Shown one piece after another: positions 18,507-29,900 of a DNA stretch of 64,000 nucleotides. Under the pieces are notes generated by a model. It worked only from the letters and a program-made list of their open reading frames with translations. It searched no databases and was not told the DNA's origin. The stretch spans positions 94,549 to 158,548 of the forward strand of contig WMKK01000018.1 of NCBI GenBank assembly GCA_012295225.1, read 5' to 3'. A program made the position numbers and the translations under genes. The DNA is from Ostreococcus mediterraneus. Lineage: Eukaryota; Chlorophyta; Mamiellophyceae; Mamiellales; Bathycoccaceae. Each line of letters starts with the position of its first letter. The stretch's first letter is position 1.

Positions 18507-20861
18507 TCAATCGCGCGACGGCAAAGCGATGTCGACGTCTGGAAGTGTGAGGGATGAAAACAAAATGAGCAAGCGGCGTTCGCCCGGGACGGCCCAGACG
18601 AATCCAAGTTCGGCGCCGCCGGTGAGCGAGCCTCCTTTACCGTTCAGAACCAACAGCTCGCCTTCAACCCAATGAGAGTCTGAAAATCCAGGCTTAGCGA
18701 CGCGGCCTTCGCCCTTGTAGCGCGCGAGTACACCGAGCTCTTCGGGGTAGGAGGATCCACCATCGGTGAGCTTGTTCGCTTTGTTAATCTTGGCGCGAAA
18801 CGACGCGGCGCCGCACGGGACGTTTTCATCGCCGGTGATTTTAATGGCGGTGACGCAGTCGTGTGATTCACCGATTTCGTCGCCCCAACGACCGCGAACC
18901 ATGCGCAAGACTTCTGGGCCGTGCGGGCCAAAGGCGCCGATGTACAATCCGTCGAAGATGTCCCCCGTCTTACCGCTCGCCAATGTCGGCGGAATACGGT
19001 TGAATCGCACGCGATTCGGAAGTGGGGTGTGCAAGACGCTCTCTTGACCGAGGAATTCGAGCAATTCTTCGGCGCTGACTTCGTCTTCGTCGTCCTCTTC
19101 GTCGTCTTCGTCGTCGGCCGCGTCATCTTCACCGGCGTCGACGACGAGCTCAGTCAAGTATTCATCCTCGTCTCGTGACGCGAACATTTCTTGTGCTGCT
19201 TCTTTTACGGCGTCCACAAGCTTTGAGGAAGACCCGGCACCGAACGCGTGCCCCTTAGGTAAAGCATCCGTCGACGCCATGCTCTCCCATTTGGTGGCTA
19301 AGAAGCCTTCAATTTCTCGGTCGAGCGCGCTCGAATACGGCTTGCCGACCAAATCATCCTCCTCAAAGTCTTCTTCAACCGTCTCGTTGACGCTCGTCAA
19401 TACAAATGTATGTAAGCCCTCTTGCTCAATAGCCGCTGGGGAACGCTTGATATCGTACAACATGTCATCCTCGTCATCCTCGTCTTCGTCGTCGTCATAG
19501 TCGTCGAGGAAACTGATAGTTTCGCCATCGCCGTTAACGATAGCCGATGGCGGACCTAAACCAAGCAACGTCGCTTTGATTTCATCCTTGACGTTTTCGA
19601 TATCAGTCCCGTTCGAACGGCGCCATTCGTCTATCAACCCACGATTCGCCGCGTCCACGGCGTCGTCAAACGCCTCGAGCTCGTCGTCAGCGACGCTCCC
19701 GTCGCCATTAATAAAGCCAATACCTTCGCCATCTTCTACAGTAATCGTCGCAGGAATATAATTTAATCGAATAACATCGCGTCTGTATCCAGTAGCGGAC
19801 TCTGGATCTTGCTCAATTGCAATTTCCAACACTGGTTGACCGGCGTCGTAGTCGTACCCCTTGGGGTACGCCTTGTGCAGCTCGACGATATCCGCCAAGT
19901 CTCGCGACGAATACGTCGACCCAACCAATCGGCCATGCTCACGGGTGACACGCATAATCACGCCGAGTGGGTTGTTTGACGATGTAGTCGACGATGATGA
20001 CGAATTCGTGCGAGCGATGTCGCCCTCGTCGGCGACCTCATAGTCGAAAATTTCCGTACCAGCCCACCACCCGCACAAACCCACGCCAGCGTCACGAAGT
20101 GTCGCGGCATCGTTAAATCTTTGCTCTTTAATAGCTTCAACGTACGCATCGCACACTGCACCCGTGGAGTCCCCAGCCTTTAACCCGTCGATGGCGTGCT
20201 TTAACGACGCCGCCTCGTGATACTCTTCACTCAATACCGCGTCTTCCAACTGACACTCCAGCGCATCCAGCGCCGTCGCCGCGGTATCATACTCATCAAA
20301 CTTCTTCAACGTCGACGCCCAGGCGAGTTCCGCCGCACTCGTCGTCGTCGTCCCGGACGGCGTCGCTTTGGATGGCGTCCCGACTCCCGCTCGACCCTCC
20401 GCCGCCGCGCTCGCGCGCGTCAATCTCGCCCGTAATCGCCCAGACGCCAGATCACTCGCGCTCGCGAACGGGTCAACCATCGCACTCGCGGGTATCCCAT
20501 CCCTCGTCCCCGCACCCGCGCCATCCTCGACGCTATCGCCGCTTTCCGCGCCCGCGCTCGGCTCGCCCACAACCCCAGCGTTTACATCTGGTGGCGTCGC
20601 CTTACGCACCTCGAGCGCGTCGCCCGCGCCCGGCGACCCTCCTTCGCTCGCGTTCGCGCGCTCGATGCGTTTATCGGCGTTCCATCCATGCCCACTCGAC
20701 GCCGCGTTGTCGTTTACCGCCCCCGTGCGCGCGCACGGACGCGAATGGCGATGCGCCAATCGCGCGCGTGCCCTCGAGACCTCGCGCCGGCGCGCGCCCT
20801 GCGCGTGTGCGCGTTCTACCGCGACGCGCGACGCGCACGGCGCGCACGCGACGCGGGACAT
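18507..20861 (-). CDS. EX1: EXECUTER-like plastid singlet-oxygen sensor
   Basis: 784 residues. After a transit peptide (Arg/Ala-rich, about 1-45) there is a UVR-type helix pair (TALDALECQLEDAVLSEEYHEAASLKHAI, then YVEAIKEQRFNDAATLRDAG) followed by GLCGWWAG. Two beta-rich blocks resemble the EXECUTER-specific region: LGVIMRVTREHGRLVGSTYSSRDLA, and DIFDGLYIGAFGPHGPEVLRMVRGRWGDE with VTAIKITGDENVPCGAASFRAKI. EXECUTER1/2 relay singlet-oxygen stress from thylakoids to the nucleus and are degraded by FtsH. Long acidic linkers (DDDEDEDDEDD) separate the blocks. There is one protein here, not an EX1/EX2 pair. Confidence 0.85.
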   Translation of the reverse strand: MSRVACAPCASRVAVERAHAQGARRREVSRARARLAHRHSRPCARTGAVNDNAASSGHGWNADKRIERANASEGGSPGAGDALEVRKATPPDVNAGVVGEPSAGAESGDSVEDGAGAGTRDGIPASAMVDPFASASDLASGRLRARLTRASAAAEGRAGVGTPSKATPSGTTTTSAAELAWASTLKKFDEYDTAATALDALECQLEDAVLSEEYHEAASLKHAIDGLKAGDSTGAVCDAYVEAIKEQRFNDAATLRDAGVGLCGWWAGTEIFDYEVADEGDIARTNSSSSSTTSSNNPLGVIMRVTREHGRLVGSTYSSRDLADIVELHKAYPKGYDYDAGQPVLEIAIEQDPESATGYRRDVIRLNYIPATITVEDGEGIGFINGDGSVADDELEAFDDAVDAANRGLIDEWRRSNGTDIENVKDEIKATLLGLGPPSAIVNGDGETISFLDDYDDDEDEDDEDDMLYDIKRSPAAIEQEGLHTFVLTSVNETVEEDFEEDDLVGKPYSSALDREIEGFLATKWESMASTDALPKGHAFGAGSSSKLVDAVKEAAQEMFASRDEDEYLTELVVDAGEDDAADDEDDEEDDEDEVSAEELLEFLGQESVLHTPLPNRVRFNRIPPTLASGKTGDIFDGLYIGAFGPHGPEVLRMVRGRWGDEIGESHDCVTAIKITGDENVPCGAASFRAKINKANKLTDGGSSYPEELGVLARYKGEGRVAKPGFSDSHWVEGELLVLNGKGGSLTGGAELGFVWAVPGERRLLILFSSLTLPDVDIALPSRD

Positions 20862-21009
20862 GGTGAGGAATAATTATGTCGCGCTCGATGCGCTCGACGG
20901 CTCGCGCGGTTTCGCGCCGTGCGCGCGCGAGCGTGTGCGGACGAGGTCGACGACGCGCTGACACGGTTTTCCCTCGTCCTGAGGAAAATGTCAGAGAGGG
21001 GGACTATTT

Positions 21010-21022
21010 GACCAATTATGAC
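21010..21022. promoter_or_regulatory. GACCAATTATGAC element upstream of EXECUTER
   Basis: A CCAAT-box-containing 13-mer that differs at one base from GACCAATCATGAC at 37072 and (reverse) 61657. It lies about 150 bp upstream of the EXECUTER start, close to the 3' end of the HAD gene. Confidence 0.45.
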
Positions 21023-21057
21023 TCAACACGTATGGTACATTTTGGATTGCCCGGGAG

Positions 21058-21919
21058 CTATTTCGGGAGTAATACGGCGAGCAATGCGGCGTCGGCGCAC
21101 TGCGCGGCGCGTACGGCGCGCGCACAGAGGTGTACATCGCGCACGACACAATCGACGCACGCCAAGGCGGTCGGAGCCGAGGAGGCGTCGTCATGAATGG
21201 CGGTTTCGGTCGCGAGCTCTTCGTCGAGCGTCGGAGACGCGACGAGGACGGTGCGCACGCCGAATGCCAATTTAGCCGTGCGTAAGTTTTTCAACGAGTC
21301 TTCGAAAAACACGCATTTGTGTGGGTGCGCGATGGAAAAGTGCGCGAAGAGCTTTTCGAACGCGGCGGGTTCGGGCTTGCAGCACTCGCCCATGCGCCCG
21401 GCGCCGAACACGCCGTCGAAACAGTCTAATAGCCCCAACGCCTCGAGCGCTTGGCGCGCTTGCGTCTCGTGACAATTCGTAAATACTACGCGTACATTCG
21501 TCAGTCCAATCGCGCGCGCGATACCACCACACGACGTCGCACGCACCATACTTTTTCCCTCGCAACGCCTCCACAAAGGCGCGCGCCTCCGCGTTCGGCT
21601 TGAGAAACTCCCTCGCATCGCCTCGCGTGTACGCCCAATACTCCTCCGCATCGAACGCATCGTACCCTAACGCCCTCAATGACCGCAGCGTTTGATTATA
21701 CCGCTGAAACGCGCTCCACCACACGTCTTTCGCGTGCGACTCCGAGGCGAAGCCACCGATGCGGTTCACCATGAATGAAAACACTCGCGCGCGACAGGCG
21801 TGTTCGTAGCCATTCGTGATCGGGTACAGCGTGCCATCGAGGTCGAATATGAACGTGTCTACCGCGGCGTCTACCGCGGCGTCGCGGACGACGGGCGCCC
21901 GCGCGTCGGCGTGCGCCAT
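21058..21919 (-). CDS. HAD pyrimidine 5'-nucleotidase (SDT1-like), 2 exons
   Basis: Exons (minus) 21919-21547 and 21485-21058 flank a 61-bp intron with donor GTGCGT, CTGAC and acceptor CGTAG. Splicing joins KKY to VFTNCHETQARQAL and restores the HAD fold. Motifs: FDLDGTLYPITNG (nucleophile and acid Asp), YVFTNC (motif II Thr), KPEPAAFEKLF (motif III Lys) and VFFEDSLKNL (motif IV). This is the SDT1/PHM8 nucleotidase type that cleaves UMP and CMP. The C-terminal tail is Ala/Cys-rich with no clear function. The two separate long frames seen here are halves of one gene. Confidence 0.88.
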
Positions 21920-22348
21920 CGTGTGCCGCGGTCGTGGTCGATCGTCGCGGGTATATTCCCCATACTGTATGGACTATTTCCCTACGCATCCTCTATCCTT
22001 ATCCATTTTTGATAAAAGCTAGGGTTTAAGTATGAATCTATACATTGGTGGCGTCACATTCGAGCCGTCGGCGCGACGCCCAACGGCGACGTTCGCGCGC
22101 CCGCATACATTCGCACGCGTCGCTCACTCGAGGTACGTCCGCGCCGTGGACGCGCAGATATTCTTTACACTCCTCACCCGCATCGCTCGACGCGCGAGAC
22201 GTGCGAGTGGCGCGAGAGAGGCGCGCGATCGCGGCGATGTGGGGTGACGCTGGATCATCAAGATGACGACGATCGGGGTCGTTTTCGCGACGGCGACGAC
22301 GGTGTGGCGTAGACTGACGGCGTAGAGCTCGTGTGCGCGCGTGTGTAG
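21920..22348. other. Intergenic region with probable 5'-leader intron of the phosphate carrier
   Basis: A gap of about 430 bp between divergent genes. Near its right end a CTGAC box (about 22314) is followed by GTGTGTAG directly before the carrier ATG at 22349, which reads as an intron acceptor. A GTACGT at 22134 could be its donor. No conserved open frame was found here. Confidence 0.4.
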
Positions 22349-23523
22349 ATGTCTTTGATGGATTTTGCGAAACGCGCGATGCCGAGCTCGGCGTATGCGC
22401 CGACGGCGACGCTTCAAGCCGTGCGCGGCGCGACGAACCCGGCGTTCGCCGCGGCGTCGCAAAAGGAGTACGGACTTGATTATTACTTGCGTTCGGCGTT
22501 GGCTGGGGGGTTGTGCTGCGGGATTACGCACGGTGCGGTGACGCCGGTTGATGTGGTTAAGGTGCGTTTGATGCGCGCGCGCGTGTCTCGTTTTTTATTT
22601 TGGTATTCGAGGCGCGCTCGGTTGATTTGGTTGAGACGTCGGATGCGTTTTGACTTGTTTCTTAACATTTACTGACGATTTTGTGTGTTTTACATCGATT
22701 GTAGACGCGCATGCAACTCGACCCGTCCAAGTACAGTGGTATGCTCAGCGGTTTCCGCAAGGTGGTTGCCGAAGAAGGCGCGGGCGCGTTGCTCACCGGT
22801 CTCGGCCCGACGGCTGTCGGCTACTTCATCCAAGGTTGGTTCAAGTTTGGTGGTGTTGAATTCTTCAAGATTCAAGCCGCGCAAAGCATGAGCGAACAAG
22901 AGGCGTGGAACAACCGCACGTCGATTTATTTGGGATCCGCGGCGGGTGCTGAATTCATTGCGGATTGCTTTTTGTGCCCGCTCGAAGCGACGCGCATTCG
23001 TTTGGTGTCCAACCCGACGTACGCTCCGTCCACGATTGCCGCCATGTCCAAGATGGCGCGCGAAGAAGGTATCATCTCTGGTTTCTATTCTGGTTTTGGC
23101 CCGATTTTGGCCAAGCAAGTGCCGTACACGATGGCTAAGTTTGCCGTCCAAGGGCGCGCCGCCGACGCCATTTATGAAAACATGGGCAAGACGCCCAAGG
23201 AGTGCACGTCGAGCGAAAACGTTTCTGTGTCCCTCTCTTCTGGTGTCGTCGCTGGTGTCGTCGCGGCGATCATTTCTCACCCTGCCGATACGTTGTTATC
23301 CAAGGTTAACAAGGCTGGCGCTGGGGGTGAAGGTTCCATCATGACGCGTCTCGGCCGCATCGCCGCCGAAACCGGCGTCGTCAAGCTCTGCACCCAAGGT
23401 TTGGTCGCGCGTTGTATCATGATTGGTACGTTAACCGCCGGTCAGTTTGGCATCTTCGACATCGTCATGGGTGCCCTCGGTGCGTCCAAGTTCCACTTCC
23501 ACGACCCCGCGGCGCATGAGTAA
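22349..23523 (+). CDS. PHT3: Mitochondrial phosphate carrier (2 exons)
   Basis: Exons 22349-22561 and 22705-23523 (343 residues). The 143-bp intron has donor GTGCGT, CTGAC near 22671 and acceptor TTGTAG. Splicing rebuilds the first carrier signature, TPVDVVK joined to TRMQLDPSKYSG. Others are CPLEATRIRLVSNP and SHPADTLLSKVN, the three PxD/ExxK/R signatures of a three-repeat SLC25 protein. The residues KTRMQ and LGPTAVGYFIQGWFKFGGVEFFK are those of phosphate carriers (PiC/SLC25A3), which import phosphate with protons into the matrix for ATP synthesis. Confidence 0.93.
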
Positions 23524-23739
23524 GTCTAAAAGAGTCAACAACACATTCGTCGTTCAACACATTTCGCTGTAATCATACGCGAGCACTCGCTTTATTATAA
23601 ACGCGCACGGCGCACGCGGTGGTACGATCGTACAGGGAAATAATCAACATGTCCTTCTGTCGTATAACAATATATATATCACGCGACCGCGTGCGCGCAT
23701 GCGGCGACAGCATTAAAAGTCATCATCCTTTGCGAGCGT

Positions 23740-24126
23740 TTACGACAACACCGCGAGCACGTCCGCAGAGTTCACAAACTTCCCTTTCACCCCGCCCTCG
23801 AACTCAACCTCCGTGCCGGCGAATCCATTAATAAGCACCTTGTCTCCCTTCTTCACACCCTTCACCGCTTCACCGACGCTGGCCACCTTGCCCGTGACGT
23901 TGGATCCCGGCCCGCTCGAGCCCCCGCTCGAGGCCAAGAACAACCCACCCTTGGTTTGCGATTCCGCGGCGTCCGCGAGCACGAGCACGCGGTCGCCCAT
24001 GGCTTGCACCGTGTCCGCATTCATCGCCGCCTTGGTGGCGACGGCGCAGCGAGAGCGGCGCGCCGGCTGCGCGGTGCGCGGCGCGCGAACGACAGCCGCG
24101 GTCGAGGTGGCGGACAGCGAGAACAT
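23740..24126 (-). CDS. CPN10: Plastid 10-kDa co-chaperonin Cpn10
   Basis: 128 residues. A Ser/Ala/Arg-rich transit peptide (about 1-35, MFSLSATSTAAVVRAPRTA) precedes a single GroES domain: MGDRVLVLADAAESQTKGGLFLASSG (strand and mobile loop), GKVASVGEAVKGVKKGDKVLI and the strand ending FVNSADVLAVL. One GroES unit, so this is Cpn10, not the double-domain Cpn20. It caps the plastid Cpn60 ring, needed for Rubisco large subunit folding. The ATG at 24126 matches the plastid-type leader; the longer frame from 24411 carries no conserved sequence. Confidence 0.88.
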   Translation of the reverse strand: MFSLSATSTAAVVRAPRTAQPARRSRCAVATKAAMNADTVQAMGDRVLVLADAAESQTKGGLFLASSGGSSGPGSNVTGKVASVGEAVKGVKKGDKVLINGFAGTEVEFEGGVKGKFVNSADVLAVLS

Positions 24127-24426
24127 GGTTCTGTGTGGTAAAAGTGACGTGTGTGCGCGCGCGGCGTGCGGGAACTGCGGTCGGCGAGCGGTGAGCGCGT
24201 CGAAGAGTTTTTGTGTCGTCGAAACGTGCGCTGAGCAGGCGTCGAGAAGTGTCGCGCGGCGCGTGCGGCAGGGGTAGGCACCATCTGGAACCCTCAAGGT
24301 AGGGTTACAAAAATGACACATTCGGGACGCGCGCGCGGAGCTTTGCGCGCAATACTTCGCGGAGGTTGGCGGCAAACGCCCTTTACTGAATGAAAACAAT
24401 CGCGTAAACAATACATAGAGCTGAGT

Positions 24427-25146
24427 CTAGTTGCCGAATAACCCGAATAAGCCGCCACCGGGGTTGACGTTGGACGCGTCGCCAGACGCCGCGGCGTCGA
24501 AATCGACGTATTCTGCGATTTTAGAACATTTGGTCCGTCCAGGTTCTTCTCGCAAGCATTGATCGATGGCGTTTACCGCGGCGCTAATGGATGCCTCTTC
24601 GCCCTTGTCGCTCCAGTAAAATTTGGTGCCGTATTTATTCGCCAACCGAGTCCAGAAACTCGGCGGCACTTCCAAGTCCAAGTTTCCTCCGACGCTAAAG
24701 TTTAAAATATTCCCGAGCCCAGGATCGGCGACGAATACCACGGTGTCATCGTCAACATTCCAGTAGTCCTTCACCGCTAAACCAGGAGTTTGTGGGTAAG
24801 CTTGCGCGAGCACGCGGAGTTTAACCCCGGTGTCGCGTTCGAGCGACGTCACCTCGTTGGTCAAGCGCTTCACGTCGCCAGGGGTTAAATACCCCGCCAC
24901 GTCTAGCACCGGCACCGCTGGCCCGGGCGGAAGTAAATTCGGATTGTTCACCCCTTCCAATCGCGCGTGCGCGGCGAACGGCGTCGCGAGCACGACGAGA
25001 GACGCCGCGGTCGATGTCAGCCAACGCTTCGCAACCTCCTCATCGTCTTTCGCCTGCGCTCTCGTCGCCGCGCGCCGCCGCTCGCGCGCGGGCACCGCTC
25101 GCGCGCGCGCGCAACGCATCGAACACGTCATCATCGACGTCGTCAT
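24427..25146 (-). CDS. Thylakoid-lumen TPM-domain protein (15 kDa type)
   Basis: 239 residues. The N-terminus is bipartite: an Arg-rich stroma-targeting part, then KRWLTSTAASLVVLATPFAAHA, a lumen-targeting hydrophobic helix with an AHA cleavage site. The mature part has VPVLDVAGYLTPGDVKRLTNEV, DTGVKLRVLAQAYPQTPGLAVKDYW and VFVADPGLGNILNFSVGGNLDLEVP, the TPM fold of plant lumen proteins such as the 15-kDa group related to TLP18.3. Some relatives act in PSII repair. No C-terminal membrane helix, unlike TLP18.3. Divergent from aspartase with 133 bp between starts. Confidence 0.8.
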   Translation of the reverse strand: MTTSMMTCSMRCARARAVPARERRRAATRAQAKDDEEVAKRWLTSTAASLVVLATPFAAHARLEGVNNPNLLPPGPAVPVLDVAGYLTPGDVKRLTNEVTSLERDTGVKLRVLAQAYPQTPGLAVKDYWNVDDDTVVFVADPGLGNILNFSVGGNLDLEVPPSFWTRLANKYGTKFYWSDKGEEASISAAVNAIDQCLREEPGRTKCSKIAEYVDFDAAASGDASNVNPGGGLFGLFGN

Positions 25147-25279
25147 CGCCGTCTCTCGCGCGCGCGATCGCGTCGACGTGTGGAGCTCGGAGGTGTTCTG
25201 TCGGCACCTCGATGCTGAGTCAGACGGCACGCACCAGACGGCGACGCGCCCGCACCGACCTCGCGCCCGCACGCGCGCC

Positions 25280-26911
25280 ATGCTCCGCACACGCGCGCGC
25301 GACGCGCTGCGCGAACTCCGCCGCGCGGTTCGGCGCCCGGCAGGCGCGCTGGCGACGCGCGACGACGCGCTGACGGCGGTCATCTGGTCACAGGCCGTGG
25401 CTGCGCATCCATCGACGGCGGCGGCGTTTGGATCGGTGGCGCGCGCGCGCGGCGTCGGCGCGGCGCCGAGCGCGGCGACGCGCATCGAGAGTGATTTGCT
25501 TGGATCGATGACGATTCCGCGAGACGCGCTTTACGGCGTCGCTACGGCGCGGGCGATGGAAAACTACGACATCACTGGGGTGAAGATTAGCAAATATCCC
25601 GAGCTCATCAAGGCGTTCGCGTTGACGAAGAAGGCGTGCGCGGTGGCGAACGCCAGACTTGGGTTGCTTTGCGATGAAACGCATAAGGCTATTACGGCTG
25701 CGTGTGATGCGTTGATCGCGAGCGATGAGTATCACGATGCATTTACTGTTGATGTCATTCAAGGCGGCGCCGGGACGTCGACGAATATGAATGCGAATGA
25801 AGTCATCTCGAATCTCGCGGCGATGCATTTGGGAAAGCCGATTGGAGTGTACGACGTGGTGAATCCGAATGATCACGTGAATTTATGTCAATCGACGAAT
25901 GATGCGTATCCGAGCGCGGCGAAGCTTGCGGTGGTTTTGAAGCACGGAGGTGTCGTGGAGGCGTTGACGGCCTTAATATCGTCTCTCCGCGCAAAGGGTG
26001 ATGAATTCGACGGCATCGTTAAGATGGGCCGCACTCAGCTTCAGGACGCGGTGCCGATGACGTTAAAGCAAGAGTTTCACTCGTTTGCGGCGACGCTCGA
26101 GGCGGATCTGGTGTACCTCGACCGCAATATTGACGCGTTATACGAAATGAATCTTGGCGGGACAGCCATCGGCACGAGTATTTGCGCGGACGAATCATTT
26201 TCTACTGAAGCCATCAAGGCGCTGTCCGATCTCACCGGGCTACCACTGCGTTCGCCAAAAGATTTCATCGAGGCGTCGAGCTCAACGAGCTCATTTTTAT
26301 TGTTTTCAAACATTTTACGCCGCATCGCCATAAAGACGAGCAAGATTTGCAACGATTTACGCTTGCTATCGAGCGGCCCGCGGTGTGGATTCAATGAAAT
26401 CAACCTCCCACCAATGGCTCCTGGGTCATCCATCATGCCTGGAAAGGTAAACCCTGTCATTTGTGAGGTTGTCAATCAAGTATGTTTTCAAGTGTGCGCG
26501 AACGACCAAGCCATCGCGCACGCGAGCGAAGCCGCGCAACTACAACTCAACGTCTTTGAGCCTTTGATTATTTACAACTTATTGACTAATTTGGACATGA
26601 TGGAGCGCGGATTGAACACGTTACGGACGCATTGCATCGATGGCATCACGGCTAATCGAGACGTCTGCCGGTCATCGGTCGAAAACTCCATTGGAATCGT
26701 GACGGCGTTATTGCCGCTCGTTGGGTATAAACTCGCGTCTGCCATTGCAAAAGAGGCGCTGGAAACGGGCGCGCCCGTGGCGCAAATCGCGTCGCGTTTC
26801 GTGCCTGCGCATGAGGTCGCAGCTGTATTAGATGTCGAGGCGATGACCCAACCGGGTAAGTTGGAAGCGCGAGGCGTGTGTTTGGAATCTCCCGCGTCCA
26901 CGACGGCGTGA
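25280..26911 (+). CDS. aspA: Aspartate ammonia-lyase (aspartase)
   Basis: 543 residues. The superfamily signature GSSIMPGKVNPVICEVVNQV is present, followed by LQLNVFEP and CIDGITANRDVC. PNDHVNLCQSTNDAYPS and KMGRTQLQDAVPMTLKQEF, with TAIGT, place it with aspartases rather than class II fumarases. Aspartase interconverts aspartate with fumarate and ammonia. The first 60-70 residues are Arg/Ala-rich and hydrophobic, consistent with a mitochondrial (or plastid) presequence added to a bacterial-type enzyme. The ATG at 25280 (in CGCGCCATGC) is chosen; the open frame from 24830 belongs to the opposite gene's region. Unusual in a eukaryote. Confidence 0.85.
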   Translation: MLRTRARDALRELRRAVRRPAGALATRDDALTAVIWSQAVAAHPSTAAAFGSVARARGVGAAPSAATRIESDLLGSMTIPRDALYGVATARAMENYDITGVKISKYPELIKAFALTKKACAVANARLGLLCDETHKAITAACDALIASDEYHDAFTVDVIQGGAGTSTNMNANEVISNLAAMHLGKPIGVYDVVNPNDHVNLCQSTNDAYPSAAKLAVVLKHGGVVEALTALISSLRAKGDEFDGIVKMGRTQLQDAVPMTLKQEFHSFAATLEADLVYLDRNIDALYEMNLGGTAIGTSICADESFSTEAIKALSDLTGLPLRSPKDFIEASSSTSSFLLFSNILRRIAIKTSKICNDLRLLSSGPRCGFNEINLPPMAPGSSIMPGKVNPVICEVVNQVCFQVCANDQAIAHASEAAQLQLNVFEPLIIYNLLTNLDMMERGLNTLRTHCIDGITANRDVCRSSVENSIGIVTALLPLVGYKLASAIAKEALETGAPVAQIASRFVPAHEVAAVLDVEAMTQPGKLEARGVCLESPASTTA

Positions 26912-26962
26912 GCGCGCGTAGAACTTTACTGGTTTCGATATCCTTGTAGTACTATTTCAAAA

Positions 26963-29900
26963 TTATTGTTCGTTAGCGTGACGTCGCTTCTTGCGCTCGT
27001 TCAAACCAGGGGCGTCGTGCGTTTCTTCATTTTGCGTCTTCGCAAAACGGATAAACACTTGTTCGAGCGTCGTTTGACTGACGCTGTAGTCGTCAATCTT
27101 AATCGTTTCATCCGACGCGGTCTTTAAATCCTCTACGGCGTCGAAAATTCTCCAAAGCTTCATCTCTGGGTCGACCACGCGAAGTTTCAATTCCGTCCCG
27201 TGAGCTTCCATGAGCTCGGCACCTATTTCGGCGTGGCGAGATTGCAACGCGGCGAGCACGGCGTCCGCTTTTCCGTCGGCGAAACGTAAATCGATGGAAT
27301 AACCTTCACTGAATCGCGACTTTAAGTGCTGCAAAGATCCGAGGCATTTGAATTGCCCACTCACCATGATACCGATGCGATTGCACAGCGCTTCGCATTC
27401 TTCCATGGAGTGCGACGTGAGAACAATCGTGCGTCCATTCGTCATGGCGCTGATGACGTCCCACATAAAACGTCGCGCCTCGGGATCCATACCCGTCGAT
27501 GGTTCATCAAGGAATACCACCTCGGGTTCACCAACGAGCGCGAGCGCAACGGAGAGTTTGCGTTTGTTACCACCGCTGTACGTGCCCGCGTGGCGGTCGG
27601 CGTACCTCGTCAAATCCATGCGTTGAATCAAATCCTCCGTGGTGCGCGCAATCAAGTGTGCAGGCATCCCGCGAATCGCGGCGTAAAACTCAATGTGTTC
27701 GCGCGCCGTAAAGTTTGGTTGGAGACCATTGAACTGTGGGCAGTAGCCCATGAGCTTACGAGCGCCATTGAGATCCTTGCTCACGCTGTGCGCCGAGCCG
27801 TCGCGGGCTTGCACGATGGCGTCGCCAGCGGATGGCGGGAACTCACCCGTGAGCATTTTAAACGTCGTCGTCTTCCCCGCGCCATTGATGCCTAAAAGAC
27901 CAAAGCATTGATCGCGATGAAGACCCACGGACAAACCTCTGACGGCGTGCTTTTCTTTGTAAGATTTGGCCAATCGCACGGTGACGACGCCGTCGTTACT
28001 CGTCTCGCCTCTCAACACGCGCTCGCGTTCGTCTCTCACGTCTTCGTCTTCATCGGCATCCGGCGGCGCTGCGAAGGCGCTCTTTCTACGTCGCCAAGAC
28101 GCAAAGTTTTCTTGGTACTCCTTGAATAGCATCAACATGGTCCATATGAAGAACGTAGCGATTAAGAATCCAATATCATCTTCAATGACGGTGTACGAGC
28201 CCTTTGGTACGACGCTCACGAGGCAGTCGCACGCTTGAACGTACGTTTGTCGCGAACCATCGAGACCATTCTGCGCCAAGTCATACAAGCCCTTACCAAA
28301 GCTAAAGTGCGGTATCACAAACGGAAACAGGTTGCAGAAAAGCTTGCTCAGCATCTCAATTGTACTACTTACATCCTTGAGGGCGGTGGTGACGATGCCG
28401 GCGATTGTCGTCACGACGCCGAGAAACGTGTTTGTTCCAATTTGCCCGACAAACGTGTAGTAATCGCTCGAGTAATAAAAACCCATAAAGTGCGCATGCG
28501 GAATGGCGGCCAATAAGAACATAAACAAGAGTGAGCACACGGCACCGAGTTGACCTCTGAAGTACGTCGCATCAAAGGCGACAAAGATAATCATGATGAT
28601 GGCCAGCGGCAGGGCGAGCGTGACGATGTCGGCGCAAAAGTGCGCGAGCCAGTACATGCGCTTGTCAATACCACTCACGAGCTGCAAGTGCTTGGAGTTG
28701 TTGCAACGTTCGTACACGGGGAAAATAGAAATACTCGCAGTGAGCACGGCGAGACCCATGACGATGAACATGGCGACGATGTACGTGGTATTCGCGTTTG
28801 CGGGTTCAATGACGTCTCCATCCGACAAGCTACTCAGCGACGCGCTTGGGTAGTAGTGAATCGCAGTAGTGATACTTGCGCTCGGATTGGACGTGCGCGT
28901 TCGCAAAATTGCCTCGTTTGCTTGATTGATCACCGTTGGCGCACCGTGATACGCCGTTTGAGATGCGTAGAGCGTGTGCGAGTACACGCCAGTTGAGCTG
29001 TCGTACGAATTCACGTAGAGCGCGTCGCACGACGCCACGCTTTGCATGTTGCACGGTGCCGCTGCGTCGAGGATCGAAAGCATGTACCCGTCGAAGCTAT
29101 CGTCTATAAGACTTGAACACGTCGAGCCCGAGACGAGGAATGTGGAAGGTTGCACATCCATGTCATACGTCGCAGACTTGGCGCACGAGGTACCAGAGAC
29201 GGCGTTTTGCAACTGCGTCTGACACGTTCCTTCGTTCGATCTGTCGTACGCGCAACACGTGTNTGGACTCATGAACACGCTTTGACCAGATGCCACACAA
29301 CTGCACATGCATGATAATTCAGGCTTGTGCGAGCTGTATACGTCGTACGTGCCGTCGTCGCGATTCGCCAATACTGCTGCGGCGTGCGAGTCGCTCGGTG
29401 CGTACGTCGCGAGCGTCCTCTTGTTCGCGAGTAGTGATCTCGAGAGCACTTTAGGCGATAAATCGCTCGTCGCTGACCACTTCAATGTAGTCATGTATAA
29501 TGCCAAAACTGTGAACATAGACGGCACGATGAGCTGCATGAGAGTAGATCGAACAGTGCGCCTGTAGTTGAGCACGCGCTTCCACAGCAGACGCTTGAAT
29601 TGAATAAACAAAAGCGCGTTACCCTTGGCAAAATGCGCGCGCATTTCCTTGCGCTTGATGGATAGCATGTGTCCATCGATGCCTTCTTCATCATTTGCGG
29701 CGACTTCGTCGGGGTCATCTGATTCGTCTCCCGTTTTGACAACTTTTTTCACACCCCCGTGCGCGAGCGACAAGAAGACTTCTTCCAACGTCGTACACGA
29801 GATTCCGTACGAGGTGTACCCGAGATCGTTAAGCTGAGCATCAAGTGCTTTGAATAGCTCAGAGAATGTAGACGTGGATTCAAAAGGCAATGAGAAAGAA

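Noticed and set aside
22032-22531. Small overlapping ORFs upstream of the phosphate carrier
   Set aside because: They have no family features and cover a likely leader intron.
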